Part shown: positions 45,639 through 54,490 of the stretch, in pieces
Layout of the letters: the number at the start of each line of letters is the position of its first letter
Position numbering within the stretch: position 1 is the stretch's first letter
Source: Chryseobacterium turcicum
GTDB lineage: Bacteria > Bacteroidota > Bacteroidia > Flavobacteriales > Weeksellaceae
DNA: 64,000 nt
Reading direction: 5' to 3'
Assembly: GCF_021010565.1 (NCBI RefSeq)
Contig: NZ_JAJNAY010000002.1
Span: 930,001-994,000, forward strand
Position numbers and translations under genes: made by a program
Notes under the pieces: model-generated
Database searches by the model: none
The model's input: only the letters and a program-made list of their open reading frames with translations
What the model was told of the DNA's origin: nothing

Positions 45639-46478
45639 ATGCTTTCTATAATCATCTCTTCTTATCAAAATCATTTTTTTGAACAGATCTCAGAAAACAT
45701 AAGCCAAACTATTGGTGATAAAATTGAATACGAAATTGTAAAAATCTGGAATCCCGGTAAAATGGGAATATGCAAAGCTTACAATTCTGGTGCAGCCCAA
45801 TCGAAATATGACAATCTACTGTTTTTACATGAAGATGTTTTATTTACTGAATGTAATTGGGGTGAGAAGCTTTTACAAATCTTAACATTACCCAATTGTG
45901 GCGTTGTAGGAGTTGCTGGTGGAGATTACTATTCGTATGTTCCAGGAAGCTGGTGGAATTCTGGTCATAAGTTTTTACATTTTATTCAGACAGACAATAA
46001 CGGGCAGCAATTTTTAAATAATAGATGTCATTTCCCGGAAAATGCCACAGGAATCCCTGTAAAATCATTAGACGGAGTTTTCCTTGCCTGCACAAGGAAA
46101 GTATATAACACCGTAAAATTTAATGAAAACATTACTGGTTTTCATGGGTATGATCTTATTTTTAGTTTAGAAGCTTCAAAAAAATACACCAACTTTGTAA
46201 CTGATCAGATTTTAATTAATCACTTTTCTGCAGGATCAATTTCTAAAGAATGGCTGAATAACATCCTTAAAGTACGGTCTATAATAGGAATTCTCCCAAA
46301 TCAGAAAATAGACATCAAGGTAGAAACAGAGAATTTTTATAAGCTTATTGCCTTACTGAAAAACTTTAAATACCCTCGTCTTGAATCTTTTAAAATTATT
46401 ATTAAATACCTCAACCCCAAAATATTTGGAATAAAAAATACCTTAAAAATCATCAACAGAACCAAACACTTATTATGA
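45639..46478 (+). CDS. StrF-like GT-A glycosyltransferase
   Basis: 279 aa. It begins LSIIISSYQNHFF, has a conserved GICKAYNSGAAQS and a metal-binding HEDVLF segment, then GVVGVAGGDYY and FHGYDLIF, the pattern of the Glyco_tranf_2_5/StrF group. In that group the enzyme adds a sugar in cell-surface or antibiotic glycans. The stop overlaps the next start by 4 bp, so the two proteins are translated as a pair. The next protein is a fucosyltransferase-like enzyme. Confidence 0.85.
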   Translation: MLSIIISSYQNHFFEQISENISQTIGDKIEYEIVKIWNPGKMGICKAYNSGAAQSKYDNLLFLHEDVLFTECNWGEKLLQILTLPNCGVVGVAGGDYYSYVPGSWWNSGHKFLHFIQTDNNGQQFLNNRCHFPENATGIPVKSLDGVFLACTRKVYNTVKFNENITGFHGYDLIFSLEASKKYTNFVTDQILINHFSAGSISKEWLNNILKVRSIIGILPNQKIDIKVETENFYKLIALLKNFKYPRLESFKIIIKYLNPKIFGIKNTLKIINRTKHLL

Positions 46479-47308
46479 GAGCGTTTTTAAAGAAATTTTT
46501 TTTTATAATTTTTTCATCTGGTACAGAGGTAATCATCACTCCAAAAGGGGCAAGATGGGGAAACTTGCTGTACTTTTTCTTGAGAGCCTATATTTTTGAC
46601 CAACAGGGAAAATCACTCAAAGTACTTTATACCCCACATATGGATGATTTGACAGCCTATTTCCCTCAGCTTAAAAAATATATCATCACAGAAAATCAGG
46701 TAAAGTTTTATCATAAAAAAGATGCATCCAACAATTTTTATCAGGTTTTTAAAGAAGATTTTTCTGAGAAAGATCTAAATGATTTTATTAAAAAATATCT
46801 AGTGTCGTCAGAATTTGTGAAGTCGTTTTTATCATCGTTTTCTGAGCCTAGTCTTAATGAGCTCACGATCAACATCAGACGAGGAGATTTTTATGAAAAA
46901 GGAAATTCCTCTATTTATGGATATGACCAAATTGGTTTTATAAAACATGTTTTTGAAAATTATTTAAAAGACAAAAAATGGTCTAGAATTAATATTTTAT
47001 CCGATAATATGCAATGGTGTAAAGAGAATTTTGGTTTTCTGAATGAGTATACCTCTAAACTGAATTTTCCAGATTTGAATGATCATAAAATCATTACCAG
47101 TTTTCTATGGGTTGCAAACTCAAAAAATTTAATTTTATCAAATTCTACTTTTTCTTTTTGGGCGGCATATATTTCAAATTATTTATACCAATCTCAGGAA
47201 AACACCTTTTGCCCAATATTTGGAAGCAGAAGAATAGAAAACACCGATCTTTATCAATATAATCCTCAATGGGTGATGATCAAAGATTTTAATTTTGAAA
47301 CCGCATGA
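46475..47308 (+). CDS. Divergent GT11 fucosyltransferase-like protein
   Basis: 277 aa. The three GT11 landmarks are recognisable in altered form: WGNLLYFFLRAYIF (28-41) for GNQMFQYAIAR, INIRRGDFY (132-140) for HLRRGDYL, and SNSTFSFWAAYIS (222-234) for ANSSFSWWGAW. The enzyme is therefore probably an alpha-1,2-fucosyltransferase or a related transferase with another acceptor. It is much less conserved than the GT11 gene at 41809. Its ends overlap both neighbours by 4 bp, the mark of a tightly coupled unit. Confidence 0.7.
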   Translation: MRAFLKKFFFIIFSSGTEVIITPKGARWGNLLYFFLRAYIFDQQGKSLKVLYTPHMDDLTAYFPQLKKYIITENQVKFYHKKDASNNFYQVFKEDFSEKDLNDFIKKYLVSSEFVKSFLSSFSEPSLNELTINIRRGDFYEKGNSSIYGYDQIGFIKHVFENYLKDKKWSRINILSDNMQWCKENFGFLNEYTSKLNFPDLNDHKIITSFLWVANSKNLILSNSTFSFWAAYISNYLYQSQENTFCPIFGSRRIENTDLYQYNPQWVMIKDFNFETA

Positions 47309-48333
47309 TAAAACCTTTAACATCTTTGAGATTTTTCTTTGCCTTCTTTGTATTTCTGAGTCATTTGCAAGGAATAAAAAGTGACAATCCTATATTTAAC
47401 TGGTTCGTTAGAAACATTTTTTTTGAAGGATATATTGGGGTGAGCTTCTTTTTTATTCTAAGTGGTTTTGTGATTTCGTATAGTAATGATTTAAAAATAT
47501 CAAAAAATAAATTCGATACCATTCGGTTTTATAAAGCACGATTTTTTAGACTATATCCTTTGTATCTTTTAACCATGCTTATTTGCGCCGTATCTATCGC
47601 AAACATAAGTTGGTCAACATGGCTAATTAATATTTTTGCCGTACAATCATTTCTTCCCACTATAAACAATCATGTTATCAATGCACCGTCATGGAGTATT
47701 TCTAACGAATTCTTTTTTTATTTTTCCTTTCCATTTATTTTTCCTTTTATCAATAAATATAAAATAACGAGTGTTTTACTTTTGATTATCTTAAGTATCA
47801 TTCTATTTTCGTTGTCATTAAAAGTACCAGATGCCTATATAAAATTTGTCTATTACATCAATCCGTTCAGCAGATTGCTCGATTTTTCTTTGGGGATACT
47901 ACTCTATCATTTTTTTAAATATATAAATTCTACGAATCACAAAAAGCTTACGACTTCTACCTGGGAATATTTAGCAATCTTATTATTAATTGTATTTTTC
48001 TTGCCTCACAATGCAATCCCAAGAATGTATCGTTTTTCTGCGTATTATTGGATTCCAATGTCAGCAATTATTCTGATATTTGCCTTCGAAAAAGGCAGAA
48101 TTTCAAAATTATTACAAAACAAAATATTGGTTTATTTGGGCGAAATTAGTTTTTCCTTTTACATGATTCATCTTTTTGTTATTACTAAAATGTTACCTTT
48201 TTTGGATGATACTAATCCTATTGCAACACTATTTATCATTCTTTTGGCTACCCTATTTTTTAGTATTTTGCTATTTGAATATTTTGAAAAGCCCGTTAAT
48301 AAGTTTTTAAAAAGAAAATTTCTAAGCACATGA
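47305..48333 (+). CDS. Acyltransferase 3 family O-acetylase
   Basis: 342 aa with about ten membrane segments. The family signatures LRFFFAFFVFLSHLQG near the N-terminus (with the catalytic His) and the FFILSGFVIS stretch are present, as in the OafA/NodX type. The enzyme takes acetyl from an acyl donor on the cytoplasmic side and acetylates a sugar on the outer side of the membrane. It overlaps both neighbouring genes by 4 bp. It provides one of several acetylation functions in the locus. Confidence 0.93.
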   Translation: MIKPLTSLRFFFAFFVFLSHLQGIKSDNPIFNWFVRNIFFEGYIGVSFFFILSGFVISYSNDLKISKNKFDTIRFYKARFFRLYPLYLLTMLICAVSIANISWSTWLINIFAVQSFLPTINNHVINAPSWSISNEFFFYFSFPFIFPFINKYKITSVLLLIILSIILFSLSLKVPDAYIKFVYYINPFSRLLDFSLGILLYHFFKYINSTNHKKLTTSTWEYLAILLLIVFFLPHNAIPRMYRFSAYYWIPMSAIILIFAFEKGRISKLLQNKILVYLGEISFSFYMIHLFVITKMLPFLDDTNPIATLFIILLATLFFSILLFEYFEKPVNKFLKRKFLST

Positions 48334-49112
48334 TTCCAAAAAAAATACATTATTGCTGGTTTGGTGGAAACCCGAAACCTGAATCTTTTTATATCTGTCT
48401 CGACTCTTGGAAGAAAAATCTACCGGATTATGAAATTATAGAATGGAATGAATCAAATTTTGATATCAACTGCTGCACGTATGTAAAGTTGGCTGCAAAA
48501 AATAAAAAATGGGCTTTCGTATCTGATTACGCAAGAGCATTAGCCTTATTTGAGCAAGGTGGAATTTACATGGATATTGATGTGGAAGTAAAATTTTCTT
48601 TAAACGAATTTTTAATACACCGCGCTTTCTCTGGTTTTGAAATTACAGGTTCGCCTTTTACAGCACTTTGGGCAACAGAAGCAGGACATCCATGGCCCAA
48701 AAAAGTATTGGATTTTTACGATAAAAAAACTGATTTTGACCTTACCACCAATACTGTTTTTGTTTCAGATCTTTTGGTTAACGAATATAAAGTTAATCCC
48801 AATAAAGACGAATATCAGGAATTGGCAGACGGAATTGTAATTTATCCATCTACTTATTTCTGTCTTGATTTGCCTAAGAACTATGCAAGTCATCATTTTG
48901 TGGGAACATGGCACGAAAGAGATACACCCAATCCTTTCAAAGATTTTGTACACTCTCATTTTCATTTAAAAAACATAGTCGAAATGAAAAATGGGAAAAA
49001 AGAAATACACAATGTCGTCAACAATATGAAAAAGTTTTCTGCAGATGAAATTCTTAATCAATTTCCATTAAAAATGTTATTAAAGCATATTGTAAAGCGT
49101 TTAAAATCTTAA
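48330..49112 (+). CDS. GT32-like glycosyltransferase with DXD motif
   Basis: 260 aa. It begins IPKKIHYCWFGGNPKP and contains the Gly_transf_sug signature SDYARALALFEQGGIYMDIDVEV (positions 65-87) with the DXD site DID. This is the family of capsular and mannosyl-type transferases related to OCH1 and toxin GTs. It would transfer a hexose in the cytoplasm. It starts inside the acyltransferase stop. The next gene, an epimerase, begins 27 bp later. Confidence 0.93.
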   Translation: MIPKKIHYCWFGGNPKPESFYICLDSWKKNLPDYEIIEWNESNFDINCCTYVKLAAKNKKWAFVSDYARALALFEQGGIYMDIDVEVKFSLNEFLIHRAFSGFEITGSPFTALWATEAGHPWPKKVLDFYDKKTDFDLTTNTVFVSDLLVNEYKVNPNKDEYQELADGIVIYPSTYFCLDLPKNYASHHFVGTWHERDTPNPFKDFVHSHFHLKNIVEMKNGKKEIHNVVNNMKKFSADEILNQFPLKMLLKHIVKRLKS

Positions 49113-49139
49113 GTTTTTATTATTTTTACTGAAAATAAC

Positions 49140-50222
49140 ATGATGAGCGAAAAAATTGCAATTATTTATGGGACGCGTCCAGAATTTCTGAAGGTATTCC
49201 CTCTTATCAATGAATTTAATAGGATTCGACAGGGCATTACCATTGTCAACACCGGGCAGCATGATTCTCTTTTAACCGAAATGGAAAAAAGCTTCGGAGT
49301 TACACCCGATTTCCAGTTATCTGTGCAGTCTTTAGATTTCAGTAATTCTAATCTTATTGCAAAACTCATCAACGACATCTCAAATCTCGTTCATCAAGAA
49401 AATATTCAAAAAATCATTGCCCAAGGCGATACATTTACCGTCTTAGCATCATCTATGGTGGCTTTTTTAGAACAGAGAAAATTTTATCATATTGAGGCCG
49501 GGCTTCGTACATCTGATATTAATCTGCCTTTTCCGGAAGAGTTTAACAGACGCGTTGTTTCTTTGACGACTCATGTTAATTTCTCTCCTACAGAATTATC
49601 AAAACAAAACCTTCTTCACGAAAATATTTCTGAACATAAAATTTCTTTAGTCGGCAATACCATTGTCGACATGATAAAGTATGTAACTCAAAAAGAAAAG
49701 ATTCAAGTAGAATATCAAGATTGTGTTTTTATTACTGCACACCGAAGAGAAAATATTGGTCAGCCTTTAAGAAACATTGCTCAGGCAATAAAAGAATTAG
49801 CTGAAGAAAATCCGGTCATTCAATTTGATTGGGCTTTACATCCTAATCCCAACACCAGGAAAATCATTTTAGAAGTTTTTGAGAGTGGTATTCCAGAAAA
49901 TATCAATTTTACAGAACCTCTCTCCTATTTGGAAGCCATTACAAAAATGGCAAAGTCTAAAATCATTATCTCAGATTCCGGAGGCATCCAAGAGGAAGCA
50001 CCAAGCTTACAAAAACGCATATTAATCTTGAGAGAAGAGACTGAAAGACCTGAAGTTATTACTTGTAAATGTGGTATTTTGGTAGGAAGTGATATTCAAA
50101 AAATTAAACAAAACTTCAACGCAATTTATCATCATCCTGAAGAATATATTTTTAAAAGTGAAAACAATCCTTTCGGTGATGGAAAATCAGCAGAAAAAAT
50201 AGTCGCAAAAATAATAGAATGA
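49140..50222 (+). CDS. wecB: UDP-N-acetylglucosamine 2-epimerase, non-hydrolysing
   Basis: 360 aa. GTRPEFLK (11-18), GQHDSLL, HIEAGLRT (117-124), the HRRENIG segment and SDSGGIQEEAP are the family landmarks. It interconverts UDP-GlcNAc and UDP-ManNAc in the cytoplasm. No wecC-type dehydrogenase for UDP-ManNAcA follows, but the next gene, which overlaps by 4 bp, encodes a short epimerase-like protein that may act on the product. The start could also be the second Met, one codon later. Confidence 0.94.
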   Translation: MMSEKIAIIYGTRPEFLKVFPLINEFNRIRQGITIVNTGQHDSLLTEMEKSFGVTPDFQLSVQSLDFSNSNLIAKLINDISNLVHQENIQKIIAQGDTFTVLASSMVAFLEQRKFYHIEAGLRTSDINLPFPEEFNRRVVSLTTHVNFSPTELSKQNLLHENISEHKISLVGNTIVDMIKYVTQKEKIQVEYQDCVFITAHRRENIGQPLRNIAQAIKELAEENPVIQFDWALHPNPNTRKIILEVFESGIPENINFTEPLSYLEAITKMAKSKIIISDSGGIQEEAPSLQKRILILREETERPEVITCKCGILVGSDIQKIKQNFNAIYHHPEEYIFKSENNPFGDGKSAEKIVAKIIE

Positions 50223-50905
50223 TTGTAGGAAAAGGCCTTATTGCATCATTATTCACAGCTCACGACAGAGAAAATACAATTTTCTTTGCGTCTGGAGTTT
50301 CCAACTCTTTAGAAACAAGAGTCGAAGAATTTTTACGTGAGGAAAATCTTATTAAAAGTACCATCACTGAAAATACTGACAAAGTATTTATCTATTTTTC
50401 CACCTGCAGTATTTATGATTCTTCTAAAACAGGAAGCGACTATGTTCTTCATAAACTCAAAATGGAGCAGCTAATTAAAAAATCGTGTAATCAGTTTTTA
50501 ATATTAAGGGTAAGCAATGCCGTAGGAAAAGGAGGAAACCCTAATCTTCTCATGAATTATATTGTGAGAGCTGTTAAAAACGATGAAACAATTAACGTTC
50601 ATACCAAAGCAACACGTAACCTCATTGATGTAGATGACATCAGAAATGTAACTTTTGATTTGCTAAAAAATCAATCTTTGAATAAAATTATCAATGTTGC
50701 TTATCTCAAAAATTATTCAATTTTGGAGATTTTGGAGATTGTAGAAAAATTTTACGACAAAAAAATCAATAGCAACCTCTTAAAAAGTGGTTCAGGATAC
50801 GACATTAATATTCCAGATATTGAACGTTATTTTACTGAAAATAATCTTATCAACAAGGAAAATTATTTGTTGGAAATATTAAAAAAATATTACGCTGTGA
50901 TGTAA
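50219..50905 (+). CDS. Short NAD-dependent epimerase/dehydratase-like protein
   Basis: 228 aa, shorter than the 300 or more of most extended SDR sugar epimerases. An N-terminal GKGLIASLF replaces the usual GxxGxxG, STCSIYD stands at the SDR Ser position and YVLHKLKME supplies the Tyr-x3-Lys pair. RNLIDVDDI is the conserved substrate segment. It overlaps wecB by 4 bp and ends three bases before the convergent asnB gene. It may be a reductase or epimerase acting on UDP-ManNAc-derived sugars; the exact step is unknown. Confidence 0.75.
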   Translation: MIVGKGLIASLFTAHDRENTIFFASGVSNSLETRVEEFLREENLIKSTITENTDKVFIYFSTCSIYDSSKTGSDYVLHKLKMEQLIKKSCNQFLILRVSNAVGKGGNPNLLMNYIVRAVKNDETINVHTKATRNLIDVDDIRNVTFDLLKNQSLNKIINVAYLKNYSILEILEIVEKFYDKKINSNLLKSGSGYDINIPDIERYFTENNLINKENYLLEILKKYYAVM

Positions 50906-50908
50906 AAA

Positions 50909-52729
50909 CTAATGTTCCTCCATCCAGATTCCCAGTACAAGCAAAGACCAGTGTTTATAATTATAGTTTAAGTTTTTTTGAACCTGTAAGAAATCTAGTT
51001 TACTGAAAATTTTTGATGCCGGATTTTTTAATATTTTTGATGAAAGCTCTTCCATTGCAGGGATTTTTAACCATTTTTCAATAGGAGCTCCAAAGCCTTG
51101 TTTTCTTTTGTTAAGAATATTATCCGTCAACAATGTACCAAAAGCTTTTCGAAGAATAATTTTAGTCTGTAGAGCATCCACTTTATATTTTGCAGGAAGT
51201 GCAGAGCAGAATTCAACTAAATCTTTATCTAAAAAAGGAGTTCTTAGTTCTATAGAATGCATCATCGCAATACGGTCATCTTTTACCATATAATCTCCCG
51301 GAATAATATTGGTGAGATCCATTTTCATCGCAGTATTCAGGTTGGTTTTATCCATTGGAAAATGGTAAGAATGCTGGTAATCTGAATCTGATTTTAAAAG
51401 TAATTTTGTTTCTTCTTTGGTGAAGTTATTATGTACTTTTTCCGTCTGGTAAGAAACAATATCTGGAAATTTTGCTCTGAAAATTTTATCTAAAAAATAG
51501 TTTCTACCACTTGAAAAACCAGTTTTCTCACTCACTGTAGAGCCCACTTTATACAAAGGGAGCAACGTTTTACTAGCCTTCCCTTTATCTAAAATTTCTT
51601 TTTCTTTCTGATACCATTTATACCCTCCAAAAAGCTCATCACCGGCATTTCCTGTAATAACAACGGTCATCTTTTTTGCAGCTTCTTTACAGATGGTGTA
51701 CGTTGCCAAAATAGCGGTGTCTGCCAATGGTTCATCTAGCTTTTTTAAAACCTCGGTCAATAATTTAGGTATTTCGTCATCTTTCAAAGAAACTTCAAGA
51801 TGATTGGTATTGTATTTTTTCGAAATACTTCTTGCTTCAGGCATTTCGTTCCATTCACCTTGATATTCAAAACCTAAAGTGGTAAGATTGGAATGATGCT
51901 GAGAAGAAAGCGCAACCAACGTTCCGGAATCTAAACCACCACTTAAAAACGCTCCTACTTTCACGTCGGCAATCAATTGCTTTTCAACAGACTCTTCAAC
52001 TAAACTTTTAAATTTAATAATTGCGTCTTCTTCTGAGATTTGTAATTCTTCTTTTGGAAAATTCCAATATTGAGAAATTTTTATTTCACCATCCTTATAA
52101 AGAAGTTGATGAGCAGGCTGCAAAACTTTAATATTTTTATAAATACTCTGCTGACTATCAACATACATATGACGAAGAAAATGAAATATCGCGTCATCAT
52201 TTAATTCAGAATCTACCAAACCGGTCGCCAAAATAGCTTTAATTTCTGAAGCAAAAATAAACTCTCCGTTTTTCCCGGTTGCATAATAAAATGGTTTTTC
52301 ACCAAATCGGTCTCTTGCACAAAACAATTCTTGCTTTTCTTCGTTCCAGATTGCCATAGAAAACATACCGTTGAGGTGTTTCGGAGTTTCTGAACCGTAT
52401 TTTTGATAAAGAGATACAATAACCTCTGTGTCTGTATTGCTTTTAAAAGGATATTCTTTCATTTCCTTTTTTACATCGCGATACCCGTAGATTTCTCCGT
52501 TGAAAACAATGCATTCATTTTTTGTGTCTGAGTACATCGGTTGATGCCCATCTTTTGACAAATCAACAATGGCTAGTCTTCTGAAACCTAAAAAGCAGTT
52601 TTGAAAATATTCATGACCTTCATCATCCGGGCCACGATGAATAATAGAATCTGTCATATTTTTGAGACTCGTTTTATAGAAGTCATCATTTAAAATATTT
52701 GTCTTTACAATTCCCGAAATTCCACACAT
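50909..52729 (-). CDS. asnB: Asparagine synthase-type amidotransferase
   Basis: 606 aa. It begins MCGISGIV with the Cys2 nucleophile of class II glutamine amidotransferases, has the N-terminal glutaminase domain (to about 200), and then the synthetase domain with LSGGLDSGTLVAL and GNAGDELFGGY. Classical AsnB makes asparagine from aspartate. In other O-antigen loci an AsnB relative amidates a uronic acid, and ugd at the start of this locus could supply such a substrate. It is on the minus strand together with the GT2 gene upstream, opposite to its neighbours. Asparagine synthesis remains possible. Confidence 0.88.
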   Translation of the reverse strand: MCGISGIVKTNILNDDFYKTSLKNMTDSIIHRGPDDEGHEYFQNCFLGFRRLAIVDLSKDGHQPMYSDTKNECIVFNGEIYGYRDVKKEMKEYPFKSNTDTEVIVSLYQKYGSETPKHLNGMFSMAIWNEEKQELFCARDRFGEKPFYYATGKNGEFIFASEIKAILATGLVDSELNDDAIFHFLRHMYVDSQQSIYKNIKVLQPAHQLLYKDGEIKISQYWNFPKEELQISEEDAIIKFKSLVEESVEKQLIADVKVGAFLSGGLDSGTLVALSSQHHSNLTTLGFEYQGEWNEMPEARSISKKYNTNHLEVSLKDDEIPKLLTEVLKKLDEPLADTAILATYTICKEAAKKMTVVITGNAGDELFGGYKWYQKEKEILDKGKASKTLLPLYKVGSTVSEKTGFSSGRNYFLDKIFRAKFPDIVSYQTEKVHNNFTKEETKLLLKSDSDYQHSYHFPMDKTNLNTAMKMDLTNIIPGDYMVKDDRIAMMHSIELRTPFLDKDLVEFCSALPAKYKVDALQTKIILRKAFGTLLTDNILNKRKQGFGAPIEKWLKIPAMEELSSKILKNPASKIFSKLDFLQVQKNLNYNYKHWSLLVLGIWMEEH

Positions 52730-52827
52730 ATAGCAATATTATTTTGTAAAAAAAGGTTGCGAAAATTCATATCACATTCTTCTTATTCTTTAATTTTTCT
52801 GTAATATTTTTTCTAAAAAAACTGAAA

Positions 52828-53838
52828 TCATCTCTCAAAGCGCCAGATAAATAATTTCGTAGCCCAATCTGAAGGTATATTTTGGGCAAAATTTTTCTTT
52901 TTAATTCCTAGAGAGAAATTCGGATTAATATAATCTATCAAGTTTAATCTTGTGAGTTTTTGCATTCTTGAAATATTGGTACGCAAATATTCTTTATCCT
53001 TCAAGGCTTTCCACTGAATAATAAGAACCGTCTCTTTGAAGAGAACAATTTTCTTTTTAATCAGCTTCTTCAATTCCGGATTTTTTTGCTCATTATACGA
53101 TTTTGTAAAATGCTCAAGAATCGTTAAATAATTCTCAAAATTCCTTTTATTTCTATTAAAAATCACAGATTCTCCGTGCAGATAATAGAGATAGGTAATA
53201 TCATCAATAATCGCTAAAGTTTCAGCTTTTAAAAGCAAATGAAAAAACCAAAGCTCATCTTGCGCAAATAATCCCGGCACAAAAAAGATTTTATTATCAA
53301 CGATAAATTCTCTTTTAATCAATTTATTCCAAGAAGAAGAAGGGAATTTTTCGTTACTGTACACCGAAAATATTTCCAGATTATTATCGTAATACTTTTT
53401 GGGGGCATTGGTAGGAAAACCAAAGTCTTTCGTTGTATTTTCAAAAGTATTAATCCATCGATTTTGAGCAATTATAATCTGTGCATCAGTCTTTAATGCA
53501 TTTTCAACCAATAATTCGATACAATTTTCTGTAATTTCATCATCACTATCCAAAAAATAAATATATTTTCCATTCGAAGCTTTTATCCCTGTATTTCTCA
53601 CAACCGAAAGCCCTGAGTTTTCTTTGTGCTCATCAACTTTAATGGTAAGACCAGGATTTTCTTTAACGAATTTTTCGATAATAGCCATACTCCCATCTGG
53701 AGTACAGTCATTAACCAAAATAATTTCAAAATTTGTATAAGTTTGACTCTTTACAGATTCTAAACATCGAAGAATATATTTCTCACATTTAAAAACAGGA
53801 ATATTAATACTAATTAAAGGTTGATTGGTGCTCATCAA
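52828..53838 (-). CDS. Family 2 glycosyltransferase
   Basis: 336 aa. ISINIPVFKCEKYILRCLESV near the N-terminus, ILVNDCTPDGS and YFLDSDDEITE (DXD-type) define the GT-A domain; the C-terminal third is Lys-rich. It is transcribed with asnB on the minus strand, 98 bp apart, and diverges from an acyltransferase gene. A minus-strand TAATTTTG at 53861-53868 is a candidate -7 box. Confidence 0.92.
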   Translation of the reverse strand: MMSTNQPLISINIPVFKCEKYILRCLESVKSQTYTNFEIILVNDCTPDGSMAIIEKFVKENPGLTIKVDEHKENSGLSVVRNTGIKASNGKYIYFLDSDDEITENCIELLVENALKTDAQIIIAQNRWINTFENTTKDFGFPTNAPKKYYDNNLEIFSVYSNEKFPSSSWNKLIKREFIVDNKIFFVPGLFAQDELWFFHLLLKAETLAIIDDITYLYYLHGESVIFNRNKRNFENYLTILEHFTKSYNEQKNPELKKLIKKKIVLFKETVLIIQWKALKDKEYLRTNISRMQKLTRLNLIDYINPNFSLGIKKKNFAQNIPSDWATKLFIWRFER

Positions 53839-53860
53839 ATTGTTTTACTGTTATTTATTA

Positions 53861-53889
53861 CAAAATTAAAAGAATATTTAATACTTTTG
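53861..53889. promoter_or_regulatory. Candidate divergent promoter pair
   Basis: Minus-strand TAATTTTG (53861-53868) and plus-strand TACTTTTG (53882-53889) both fit TAnnTTTG and lie in the 66-bp gap between the divergent GT2 and acyltransferase genes. Neither has an obvious TTG at the right distance. Confidence 0.4.
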
Positions 53890-53904
53890 GATAAAACATT
53901 TTAG

Positions 53905-54468
53905 ATGAAAAAGGTTTTAGGTTTATATTTTATAAAATTAAAAAATTTTGCAAACAGCTGCATCAATCAAAAAAATCGCGATTTTTTTTTCACCAGCAAA
54001 AGTTCTATTCATAATTCCTTTAAACTGGGTTCTGATAATTTTTTAGATATTTCTTCGGAAGCAGAATTTAAGTTTGGAAAAAATGTTATGATCAACCAAG
54101 CTAACTTTATTACTGTAAAATCTAATGCAAAACTTATTATAGGAGACGAAACTTACATAACCAGAGCTACAATCTCGTGTCTTGGAGAAATTGAAATCGG
54201 AAAAAACTGTATTCTTGGAGAAGGCATGAAAATTTTTGATCATAACCATCAATATACAAAAGAGCCATTCTCAGTATCAAAAACAGATTTCAATATTGGA
54301 AAAGTGAAGCTTGGAAATAATGTATGGACTGGAGCAAATGTTACTATTTTAAAAGATGTCACAATAGGCGATAATGTTATTTTGGGAGCAGGATGTATCA
54401 TTCACAAAGATGTTCCTGCAAATTCAATTATCATTAATAAACAAGATCAACATCGAATATCTTTATAA
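53905..54468 (+). CDS. Left-handed beta-helix O-acyltransferase
   Basis: 187 aa. From about residue 45 the sequence is a run of hexapeptide repeats (IGDETYITRATI, IGKNCILGEG, LGNNVWTGANVTILKDVTIGDNV, positions 135-157) with the conserved catalytic His in FDHNHQY. It belongs to the NodL/LacA/maltose acetyltransferase type. It would O-acetylate a sugar. It heads a plus-strand run of glycosyltransferases after the inverted asnB-GT2 block. Confidence 0.88.
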   Translation: MKKVLGLYFIKLKNFANSCINQKNRDFFFTSKSSIHNSFKLGSDNFLDISSEAEFKFGKNVMINQANFITVKSNAKLIIGDETYITRATISCLGEIEIGKNCILGEGMKIFDHNHQYTKEPFSVSKTDFNIGKVKLGNNVWTGANVTILKDVTIGDNVILGAGCIIHKDVPANSIIINKQDQHRISL

Positions 54469-54490
54469 ACTATTCTCATAAAAACGCTGA

